The notes below the pieces were generated by a model. It ran no database searches, was not told the DNA's origin, and saw only the letters and a list, made by a program, of their open reading frames with translations. This document shows positions 35,310 through 46,072 of a stretch of DNA of 64,000 nt, piece after piece. The translations under genes and the position numbers were made by a program. The first letter of the stretch is position 1. Every line of letters begins with the position of its first letter. Location of the stretch: assembly GCA_000310025.1 (NCBI GenBank), contig FN649732.1:2086811-2150810 (forward strand), written 5' to 3'. The stretch is from Ectocarpus siliculosus (Eukaryota; Sar; Phaeophyceae; Ectocarpales; Ectocarpaceae).

Positions 35310-38300
35310 GGTGCAGAAGAAAGAAGGCTTTGAGAAGGGGCGAGAAGGAAGAGGAAGAAGACTCGAATATTACTGACCCTACCCTGCTGCAGCGCAAACA
35401 CTTGACGTGCGTGATACTACTTACCGTCTACTTTGCAGTCGTTGTTACATGGGTCAACCTCAACACATGCTTTCTCTGTGCACAGCTTCATATGGCCAGA
35501 GTGGGACGGCGGACGGAATTGTGTCCGCAGGGATGGCAGGTACGTCATGATGAGTATCAGACACATGCATAATGGTTGCCGCTGCTGGCCAGCAATGTAC
35601 ATGCACCATGCAATGATGCAGAAGATTGGGCGCAGCTGTAGGTGCATGCTTGAGCGAAAAATGAATGTGCATGCAGTGGTCTGCGTGCTCCATGGTCTAA
35701 CACAGCCATGGAGGTTACACATGTTCTCTGAACAATCACTTGTGGCAAGATATTACAGTCTCGTGATATCCATGTAGCCATCCTTACGAAGCCATATCGT
35801 TCTGCAGTACATTAACTTTGAACGTTGTTCCCAATTCTACGCACTCATGAACCCGTGTGGGTACTATTGTAGGTTCGCTCTGTAATCTATCGCGTGTGTT
35901 CTGGGTTCATTCGTCAGCGCCCCCGTTGGAACTTGCTTGTTTGTTGGTTTGTCTTGAAGGGTAGGGAAGAGGGGATATTGAACATTGGTCAGAACCCTTC
36001 CCAATTCAAGACAACAGCAACAACAGCAACAACAATAACAGTAACAACAACAATTACAGTAGTTATCACAAACAAACCTCACTAACTATGTACTCGGGAG
36101 GAAGTTCGACCTTCCGTAATCCTGCAGGCCTCTGTGTGACTGATCAACACCTACGAACGCCTTGGTGCCTTGTCACACTGACCGCGATTCACACGGTGTA
36201 CAAACATAGTCTTCATGAGAGAAGTATATGTGTGTGCAACTACGAAATACTGATCACGCTTCAAATCACCGAGACTGCATCATGCTACAATATATGCTAT
36301 GATAGATCTATGTACGTAGTAGTCTATGTGTCCAGGACAGAGAATAAGTTTCTCCTTTGCGCACCTCTATGTGTCCAGGACAGAAAATAAGTTTCTCCTT
36401 TGCGCACCTCGTGAACCGGTGCATGGCGCCGACGACGCCGTCGGGAATATGAAGACGGCCTTCCCATCGCCTTTTCAGATGCAGACGATATTACACTTCA
36501 TCGCAGGCAGCAGTGTTGCCATGAAGTGCGTGGGTTGTTCGTGCAACACCGTATCATAGCGCGAACAGCGCCCGCACACACCCTCGCGGCGGAACAAGTG
36601 AACTTACCCCGAGGGGGAACATGTTGGGGTAGGATTGCGCCGCGTTTGTCAGATCAAAGATCACAGGATCGAGAGGGGGGCTGGGAGAGAGGGGAGAGGA
36701 GAGGGGAGATGGGGGAACACAACCACTTTTGTACTATCGTAATGCATCTTCAACCTGTGCAAGTGTTTGACTCGAGAAATAATAACGAGCCGCGGAGCGC
36801 GAAGCGCGACCATATTTTCCCTACATCTCAAGGAGGAAAAAAAAAGGCTCAAAATATATCGGCTCTTCCAACCAATGCGCAGGGCGACCCTTCCGCAAAA
36901 CCCCCTGGGGAACGGCACGTCAATAAATTATCGCCTCTGTTAGACGAGAACGAGATCTATAGGACACCGATTTACGATCTGCTGGCTTGTGAGGAGGAAG
37001 CTAATTAGGGCACTCTTCGTCACACCGGTTTGAACCCGCTCCTACAACAGATGGCGGTGCTTGACAGGCATTTGTCCCCAATGTTGTCCCCGAAATCACC
37101 GGATATTTCGACCCTCATCCCCGGGAGTTGGACGAGAGGTAACGAACACGAAAGCAGTGATCTCCTACACACACAGCTGCACTGAGACTCACGTCTTCTC
37201 ATTGGTCAGTCGGTTGGCGCGGTCGATGCTAGTAAAAGAAACACACACACTTCAGTTAGTTGCTCGGTATCCTACCCAGGGGATACAGAGGAAGCACTCA
37301 GCTGCAACATCGCTGGGAGGGGCAAGACAGCACTGGCTAGGGAAGAGAGCCATATATACAGCTCGTGGCGGATGCCATCGTTAGTGCTGCTGTTGCTTCG
37401 GTGTGTGGGAGGGATCATCGGAAAAACGAAACCTACGTGGGTTGGGTCTGGGACAAAAAAACTACGAACTCATCCCAGCAGTCACGATTTCCTCGGAACG
37501 GTCTCCACTAAGGATGGCACAGAAGCCTATTCAGGTAAACAAATAGACCGCACTTGGGTTCAGGTCAGGTGTAACCCTGTTGTTTCACCGACACTGCCAA
37601 ACGTTGACGAGAGAGGCGCCAATCAAGATGAAACTTGCTGGCGGCGTCTACAGTACATGAGGACATCCGACTGGTCTGATTCCTGGCGCCTCGGGCGTTC
37701 GCGTCAGAAAAGCGCGTGGCTCTGTTAGGTTCGGAGTGAACGACGACATTCATTCACATTGTGTTTTTACCGTTGTGTGAGACCTCTGAGACCGTAACGG
37801 TCTCTTGAAAGGAATATGCAGAGGCTGCCGCCATCATGATCGTCCCCTTCGCGAAGGTGCTTTTTCAGTCGTTGCAGCTATTTTTCTCTTCCGGCGTGTC
37901 TTTCCCGCGTGAGCACTGATGGGGACGAGGACAAGCCCCCCCCCCCCCCCCCCCCCAATGCGAGGAAATTCCTCTTTCATCAAGATTTAATCACGATCCA
38001 CGAAAAAAGTCCCGCCCACACACATGACATCCAGACTGAGCATGCACATTTCGGGTCTTGGTGGGTGTTTGCCTTTCTCTCGATCGCGTCGATGCGCTGC
38101 CTCTACAAGACGATGGATCGTTCCGTGTGCGGGGATCTCTACGACACCCCCACCCCACGTTCTTTAGAAAAAACAAAAAAAGGAAAACAACAGGAACGCG
38201 CGAACTATCCGCCGTCTCGGCAGCTCTCGCTACCACCCTTCCCCCGAATCACGGCGAGCGGGAGCCTCCCCCTAAAATACTTCCAACCAGTTCACGAACA

Positions 38301-38711
38301 CTTCCGGCGGTTTCGAGCGCATGCGGCCACACCGGGGTGCACAAAGGGGGTTATCTATGGACTCTATTACGAAGCAAGCGACACTGCAATGTCGCCCGCT
38401 ACTCTGCTGTATTATGTACCCGCTACGCCCACCCCACGTGCATGGAGAGAACGGGGCGATATCTTGTTTCCATCCCCACGCTCCGTATCTCTCGTCATTC
38501 TCCATCTCCGTCTCCTTGATCCTGTTTGATTTCTCCAACAACAAGATCACACCCGGCCTGAGCCCAAACGGAAGTAGACGGCCGCTACTACTGCCGTGCT
38601 CTGTACCAGGCTCCTACTGAGACAAGACGACACATTATTATGGTTATTATTTTGTATTCGAGTTTTTTTACCCGATGGCGCCACGTGCCACCCGGTGCTC
38701 CTTCCCTTGGC
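35310..38711. other. Region without a firmly supported gene
   Basis: It holds an (AAC)n tract at 36010-36060, a 44-bp tandem pair at 36323-36409 (GTGTCCAGGACAGA) and a C run of about 22 bases at 37936-37957. An open stretch at 36750-37008 on the plus strand (PTSQGGKKKAQNISALPTNA ... stop) is protein-like and preceded by a possible acceptor, but I could not chain it to other exons. Confidence 0.45.
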
Positions 38712-41473
38712 CTAGCGGATTTCACGGTCGTCATCGCGGATGTACCACCAGTACTGCACCATTGGGATCACGAAAGAGCCGGCCAGCAGCACCGCCAGAA
38801 CCGAAGTATACTTGTCTCGCCCCTCCTCCGTCTCCTCCTTCTTCTTAAACGTGCTGATTCCGAAGTCCGTCTGGTCATAACATACGGGACCGGCGATGAC
38901 GAACGATACCATGGACAAAAAAAAAAGGTGACGATAATATGTTGTCAAGAAGAGCAAGGCCACGGGTTTACATAGAACATTCCAACGTCGACTCATGGAA
39001 TGGACACAGGTGTAGACCATGACAGAAATAAAAAGAAGTGCTCCAACCACACCGTGTCCGGAGACTTGTGCCCAACTCCGAAATTTTGGACATAGCGCGA
39101 CATTGCGGTAGTCGTGTCTTCACCAAGAGAATCCGCGCATTAGAGCCTAGTCTTCCCCCGCAGGCAGGCCGGATTTTTCGGCCTGGTTGTTCAACACCTG
39201 GCAGGATATATTGGACGCTGATGCGCGGATTTCCAAGGTGAAGACACGACGACGGCAATGTCGCGCTATGTCCAAATTTTCGGAGTTGGGCACCAGTCTC
39301 CGGACACGGTGCAATGGGACCGCTTGGTTTGATTTCTGTCATGGTCTACACTTGTGCCCATTCCATAAGTGAACGCAAGTCGCAACGAAGAAACCAGAGC
39401 AGCATGCCGAGTAGGGGGGGGGGTCGTACTCTTATGTTTTGCATGCCTTAGTGGTCAGATCATTGACCACGCGTCCTCGAGAGGACGGAGCATTGTTCCC
39501 ACCGGACCGATCACCGATGGTCAACCGTTCCTTCCTACTTTGCCAAAGGTGGCTCAAAAATGTCGTCCCTAGTCGATCTATCCTAACGATATCCCTTCCC
39601 GCCTTTTCAAACCACTTCCTACTCCAGCTACCGTCTTCTCCTCTCTATTCCATGCCTCAAACATCTCCCTGTACGTCCCTTGTATTTTTCCCAGCTCAGT
39701 CATGCACACTTCCCTCTCCTTTTCGTACAACTGATATTCCGCGAATACATGAACACGGTCTTCGCATTCGAAGCCGCAATCACATTTGAGCTTGTCGTCT
39801 TCGTCGTCTACCGTCCTATGTCTTCGTCGACGTTCTCGAAGGCCTATGTCCCCGGTCCTGAATTTGACCTTGAGCTTAGTCCCTGAACCCATTGGTCCAT
39901 GTAGGCAATCCTTGAACCCTTTTCCTTCTTTCAACATTCCGTACACTTCTAGACCCCCCTTATCCTCGGTTTCTTTCCTGAGATTCTGTTCCTTCTCTCT
40001 CGGCACAAGCAACAGATATCTTCTCCTTGAACCCCTGTAGACCCTCCGTTTCCAGCGTTTCATCTTCGTCGATTTCGAACCCCTTCTATACGTCCTCTAC
40101 AACCTTGACCCATTCCGTGGGTTGTCTACCCTTCTTTTTGTTTGTCCACTTCGCCTTCCGTACTATTCTCGGCAACCTCTCCTCTCCCATCCCGCACATG
40201 CGATACTGCCATGTCAGCTTCCTCGCTTCTCTTCCCGACCGTAGGGATTGGATCCCCAATTCTCCCCTGACGGCTGCATCACTTGTGCGCTTGGAGCATC
40301 CTAGGATGATTTTCGCTGCTTGAGTAGGGGGGCGACTAATTGGATGGAGGGATTTCGGAAAGAGTAGGGTACGGGCAGGCCGCCAAAAAAACTACCACGG
40401 AAAAGACGCGGGTGCGCTTACTCCTGGACAAAAACTCAAAAGACAAGAACCGCCCGGAAGCACACGTGGAACATCCCAAAGGTCCCAATACTATAAACAG
40501 AGTGGTAACGGGGTGGGGGCTGATTTCGCCGGAGACGAAGTGAACCTGTGGAAATTCCACGAACACACCCGCAGGTATGCCTACGTCCTGTTGTTTGAAG
40601 ATTCAAAATGTGGTCTGGAAATCTTCTTCGGTAGATACACCATTGTGTCAGGCTTAGGGAAAAAAACCTCGCGGTCGTCGTCCCCCTTCCCCTCTCCCTC
40701 TCACCTCCGGTGCCCGCTCCTGCACCTCCACCTCGTAGGGACCGTACAGCCCCTCCCGCGTTTCCTTGTAGGCCACGAGGTGGGTGGGCTGCGACTTGGC
40801 AGAGACCAGGTGCTCCGGGTTGATCGGGTTCGATCCGATCAGGTGGGCCACGGCGGCCCCTGCACGCAACGCGACGCACGGGGAGTGTTACTGCGAGATC
40901 TTGATCTCGCGGGGGATTGGTACAAGACGACGTCTTTTTTTCGGGAAAACCAACGGTGCAGTGCTCGCCTGGCTCAACCTTCCTTTGACTGGGTCTTCTT
41001 CGCGATGGGCAGTGATTCTCTTTCGGAGAATTTGTTAATTTCTACCTCATCGGCACTCGTCTATTGTCAGCGTCCCTCCATAACATTATTCGGGCGTTTT
41101 GGTCCACCTATGGCTGAGCTTCTAACATTTTCGTGCTGAATGTGCGAGTTCCACGGGTACACATGCACAAACAGAGGAGTTGGGTCTCTGACGCCAGACA
41201 GACAACGATTTCATGGTGTGAAGTCAGCAATGACAACACGGGCTCGCAACAACACCACTGACAAGAGCAACAGAGGCAGCGATGAGGCAAACAACAACGA
41301 AGCTTGTGGAGCAAACAAGTGTTCGCGCAACAGTTGCACAGTTCCGAACACGCATCGAAGCCGCAACAAAAACACCATGCCACCCTCACCCGCGAAGGGC
41401 GCCATCGGCAACATCATGCGAGGCCCGGACGCAGACGCCGCCGAACGCCCTGCGGAAACCCTTCCGCCAAGAC
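38712..41473 (-). CDS. Small membrane protein, last three exons (5' end not found)
   Basis: Exons 41473-41390, 40859-40705 and 38870-38712 (stop) join in phases 1 and 0 at GT-AG sites. The joined product reads LGGRVSAGRSAASASGPRMM, then GAAVAHLIGSNPINPEHLVS, YGPYEVEVQERAPE, a lysine/glutamate patch (FKKKEETEEGRDK) and one clear membrane helix, YTSVLAVLLAGSFVIPMVQY, ending WWYIRDDDREIR. The Ala/Ser-rich N-terminal part would fit an organelle transit region with one membrane anchor near the C-terminus. I do not recognise the family. The 5' exon should end in phase 1 and was not located. The final intron (38871-40704) is 1.8 kb and holds the foldback element at 38992-39373 and the LINE remnant at 39510-40325. 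The evidence is splice sites and phase only, so each exon is less certain than in the oxidoreductase or nonaspanin genes. Confidence 0.5.
38992..39373. mobile_element. Foldback/MITE-like element with ~150-bp inverted arms
   Basis: The left arm (38992 to about 39150) and right arm (about 39220-39373) are imperfect reverse complements. Both carry GTAGACCATGACAGAAAT near the outer end, CCGGAGAC and TTGGACATAGCGCGACAT further in, and GAAGACACGAC with CGCGGAT at the inner end. About 70 unrelated bases separate the arms. The outer ends begin ATGGAATGG. There is no coding capacity, so this looks like a non-autonomous DNA element. I could not settle a target-site duplication. It sits in the final intron of the small membrane-protein gene, beside the LINE fragment. 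Confidence 0.7.
39412..39512. repeat. Diverged relative of the 460-bp repeat's 3' end
   Basis: GTCGTACTCTTATGTTTTGC, GCCTTAGTGGTCAGATCATTG and GGACGGAGC follow the same order and spacing as the inverted 3' end of the 460-bp repeat (compare 1648-1710). A third relative is at 53250-53330 in an intron of the nonaspanin gene. Identity is loose, so this is a family-level call. Confidence 0.45.
39510..40325 (-). mobile_element. Non-LTR retrotransposon (LINE) 3' fragment, dead
   Basis: On the minus strand, 40323-40063 encodes QAAKIILGCSKRTSDAAVRG, RKLTWQYRMCGMGEERLP and NKKKGRQPTEWVKVVEDV. A second frame, 40063-39578, encodes HGPMGSGTKLKVKFRTGDI, then a zinc-binding-like CDCGFECEDRVH and ELGKIQGTYREMFEAW. 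I know this order, with a C-x-C-G...H...Y finger after the reverse transcriptase, from the C-terminal end of LINE-type ORF2 proteins. The reverse-transcriptase core and 5' end are missing, as is usual for 5'-truncated LINE insertions. One in-frame stop and one frameshift are visible, so it is an old copy. It lies in the last intron of the small membrane-protein gene, in the same orientation as that gene. The left limit is approximate. Confidence 0.75.
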
Positions 41474-41479
41474 CTGCCG

Positions 41480-44400
41480 GCGTGCGCCATACAAGAGGGG
41501 GCGTAGGTGGACGGGTACAACAACAATGGGCGGGTTAAGGGCAGCACACACGTCAAGCGGGGTGCAAGAGGAAAGGACACGCGGAGGCGAAAACATAAAG
41601 CCGATATTAAACGAATGGGCTGAAAACGCCGGAGGCTGTTGCTCAAGTAGGTCCTAGGCTGCCTGCGGGCTGCTGCTTGATTGAAGATATTTGCCGTCCC
41701 GTGCTAGCGCTTCTTTTCCCCCTGTTGTATGCATAGCATCATCCATTTAGGGCCCCTTGCTCTGATACAGGCAGAGACGTTCGAGCACGGTGGTGTTTTG
41801 AAAAATAGCTCCTATTGTCAGGCCGACGACCGTAGAAGCCGCCGGATACTACGTGAGCATAAAAAACTGCTGGCATCGGCTGGTGGGACCAAGAGCCAGC
41901 TCGGTGGTCGCTTCGCCTGCGCGTTCACGGGGTGGGAGGCACCCAACCTTCCCTCCGCGCACACAAACGCTTCCCCAACGAGCCGGGAATGGACCACAAT
42001 TACCAGTTCACACGCAAACGAGGACAGCTTCTCCCGGTAGCCATAGACTTAATCCTTTACTGGACTTCAGCGCTTCTACGTCACCATTCGGTACAGTAGT
42101 CTGCAAGGGTGTTTGGTCGTTCTTTCACAGTCTTTGGCCATTTTCAAGAATTTACACCCCTCGCGATATGTACGAAGGTCATCACCACAGCATGAAAGAA
42201 TCAATGCACGTGCCGAACTACGAATAGAATCCCTTCGTCCCAGGGCGGGGTTTCTCAACGACAGACAGCAGTGTCACCACATTTGAGAAGGTTGCTTGCT
42301 GCGACATTGAGACCCAATGCTTTCGAAATGTAGGTGGGTGGAAGCGAATTGGCATCGTTTCTGAAGACCACAAAAAAAAAAACTTCTCGGTGGAGCTTGA
42401 GAGAGAGGCTTTCAGTTATGCCTTGCCAAAGCCCCTTGCGATCAACAACACCCCAACGTATTAGGCCTCATGTGGTGTGTGGAGACGTTGGATGCTGCAA
42501 ACAAAACATCATTGGTATTGGCGCAGCACATCAGACAGTTGGGTGTTGTTGGTCGTAGCCGTTGCAGCAGGCACTGACGCGAAAAAGCGGCCGATATGAG
42601 GATGATCTGTTTCGCCTAAATAGTGCCATGCCTTCATCCAAAGATTTCGATGGTGCCTTCAGACCAAAGGGGTTCTGCGATAGACGTTTCGGGTTGTGGT
42701 TGTTGTGGATGTCGTCTTACCGTGAAGACCGTCCTCGGTCATTACTCAGTACCTCCTAACATCGTACCACAGCTGGCACGGACGCCTTCCGTGGTCACAG
42801 GTCAACTACCCCCCAAAGGATACAACTCCCACAATCAAAACGGAAATACGTAAGATGGATAAAAAAAAAATCCATAAACGCGATATGACTATGTAGCATG
42901 TTACAACAACCGGGAGACAAGCGACGAAACCGGGGTGTATATGAACACAACAGTACAACATACTTCTGGAACATGAACGACCGCTTTGTTTCGCCAATCG
43001 AGTCCTTTCATCCCTTCCACGGTGATGCATTTTGTTTTTTCTGCGTATGCACGATGCAAATACGACACGATGCTAAGAACGAGAGTATTGTTGTTGTTGT
43101 TATTGTTATCTTCACATTAGACTCGTGTCAGTTACACGCCGCGATATCTTCCCACAGCAGTCTTCACAATCTTTGCGCACGTTTGTGTGTACACATGCTG
43201 ACGGCGAGGGCGGACTGCTGTTGAATGTATCATGTCGGGCAACACCCCCTCTCCCATCGGCTGCCCGACGTAAGGAAGCAAAACGGCTGCTAGCTAAAGG
43301 TTGGCTAGACCCTAATCAAACGGGGCAATGAATCTCAGTTCCAATACAAATGTAATGTCCATCTCATCAACGACCGGCTACTTGAATGTGGGTGCTTGCC
43401 CCTCCGTCCCAAGTCCCTCCCTGTGTCTCATCGGTACTGCAGGCTGTACTGCCCGCGGTGCAAGTTGCCCTTCAAGTTTCGATGCACGTGCGTTTTTCTT
43501 TCGTGACCCAGTCAGCGGAGAGAGATGGTGCTCATCACGTCCAACGCTGGCACAGAACCCTACGTACAGTGGCAGATAACTACTTCCATACTGCTAATGC
43601 TGCGGGGGGGCGGTGAGAGTGAGAACGGCGAGCGCCTTGCGGATTGTCTTCAACCGACCGCTAGCTGACATCATCTCGCGGGTGCATGTACAGCAGTGCG
43701 TATGCCTGCTGGGAAGCGGCGGCATGGTTCTGAGACAGCGTGGGAAACTCTACGGCAGTACGGCTTCAACGCTTCCGATGCTAGCACGAGGCGGTTCCAA
43801 TCCTCGGGCAGAGAACATTACTCCACTCCGATGTATGAACAAGTGCGACATCATAGTGTAGCTCTATCGTGGTCAAACGAGGACTCTCAACGTGAGATTG
43901 GCTGTTGCATGACGCCGTCGTAGTCTCATTTGTCATGAAAGAATTTCACCTGTGACGGGGGGAGTTACGAAGGCCTGAGAGCAGCCTACCAACCCCAGCA
44001 CCAACCCGCTGCTTCCCGCTGTGAACTTCATCGCTCTATCCTCGGCACCTCACAGCACTACCCGTGTTTGTGTACGAAGAAATAGAAATGAACGCTGCTC
44101 TCTTGTGCTCGACTCTCCGCTCCTGGCTCCGCTCCCCTGCCAGCTCTGCCTATACCTACCCCAATTTCTTTCTGCGAACCCCCTTTTTCTCTCTACCGCA
44201 GCGTGTCCCTCTTTCGCCGGCGGTGACAGCCGGTGACAGCGAGCACAGACACGTCTCAACCATTGGAGAGAGCTAGCCACCACAGGTGAGTGGGAGGAAT
44301 GGTGTTGCATTGAATCAATTCTGAGCTTGCACGATGAAGCCTCCGGTTGAACGACTCTCCTCCGGGTTGTCTGGGTCGCTTGTCGGATCTCTGCGCCACA

Positions 44401-46072
44401 TTCACGCCTACCGCCGCGGTAGACCTTCCTTCTAACCCCGACCCATGTGTGTGCGTGTGGGTAGAGGGAGATGGGGTGCTTTGGTAGCAACGTATGTGAG
44501 CGAGACACGCACGAAGCAAGCACCTCGTAGCTGGCCCAGCGCAGTAGCTCTTGGCCAAGACCAGTACAATGTTGTGTTGGAGCGTTTCGGTCTAGACTGC
44601 TGTGCAGCTCGGTCTAGACTGCTGTGCAGCTGAAATGTCGCGTTGTTGTCCAGCATGGCTGCACTTGACCGTGGGACCATTGCTCTTTTCCCCACCGATG
44701 GCTGCACACTATAAACGTGTCACAGGGCCTGCTGCTGTCCCACTAGCTTTCTCACCGTCCCCACGCATTTTTCACCTGCCACACAAGTTCAGGACCTTGT
44801 TCCACCTGCCACACAAGTGCGGGGGGATTTTCGATTTTTCATCTCTTCTCCGACGTATTTCAGCACAAGCTAATAATACCTCTATGCAAAGCACAGGTAC
44901 TTGTAACTGCTGTTCTTTTGGGTTCCAGCAGTAGGAGGAGAGCTCCAAACCCGACGGAGACACACACACAACCTCGCGCACCAACAACAGTGTTGGTAGT
45001 GACACCACACAAACCTGCTTGGTGTGAGGAACTATTTGTGCCAGCATGGTTTTTGTGTGCCTAGCAACGATTCGGTACCTATTCAGCCGCGGAGAATTGC
45101 CAGCATAGTTTTATGTACGCCATACTTTGTGTAAGACAAATGCCAATCTCAATCTCCGAAACAGCGGGTGAGGGTGCGAGTGTGTTGATGGCGGTGCCAT
45201 ATGTCCTATGACGCCGTCGCCGTCGATGGCGGTTCCCAGCCCAACTCGGCTCCCTCGGTACACAGGCGCACAGCAGTGGTGACACCTAGCCGACAGCCAT
45301 GCGCCTCCGCACGAGCATCGGCCGGGCCGAGCGAATTGCACCTATAATGGATTCAGTACGAAACGAGTCACCAAAGCAACGGGCGGGGAAGAGGAAATGG
45401 GCAGACGAACACCGCCATTCTCCCGCAAGGCCCGGAAGCCTGTGAGAGCGTCGGCAAACACGCAGACGTCCACAGGCATACACCGTATGTTAAACCTTTC
45501 GTGTTCGTTGCACCCACTCCCCGACTACCACAGCACCAGATTTTGTTCGCCTTTTGACGCGTAGAAGCTGACGCTACAAGTTCCTCCCGTTCTCCCTCCG
45601 CGCAAGGCGTACACCCCAAAGCGGAACCGAAGAGGCAGATACTACCAACAGCCCAGGGGAAAAGGGAGCTCTGTCCTCGCCGGCGGACTTTGCTGGTGGT
45701 GGCGCTACTTGTGCACCTGTTTACAGGTCGTGCACAGAGTGAGCTTGGCACGCCTGGGCCGTGTGTGTGTGTGTGTGTGTTTCAGCCCTGACTACTAGAG
45801 GGGGGCTCGCGCGCATAGAGGGGGGGGGCAAGATTCATCACGGGGCGGGGGGTCGTCAACAGATGAACCGAGAGAAAGAGCGGCATACAGCGCTAGCCAA
45901 TTCATCGGACGAGCGAGGAGTCTCTCGTTCCGCGTCTTCTGCCTGGAGACGGAGAAGGTCTGGCGGCCGGCCGTCGTCGCCGCTGCGGGTGATCACAGCC
46001 AGCAGCGCTGGAGGCAAGGGGATGGGGCGGCCGGGGACGGGGCGAGGAGGGGGACTGGCGGGCTCATCGCTG
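41480..46072. other. Region without a firmly supported gene; upstream of the nonaspanin gene
   Basis: Small direct repeats occur at 44588-44632 (22-bp pair, GGTCTAGACTGCTGTGCAGC) and 44770-44818 (CACCTGCCACACAAG pair), and a GT run at 45762-45781 about 290 bases before the nonaspanin start. The missing 5' exon of the small membrane-protein gene may lie here. I see no TATA-like element I would defend. Confidence 0.45.
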
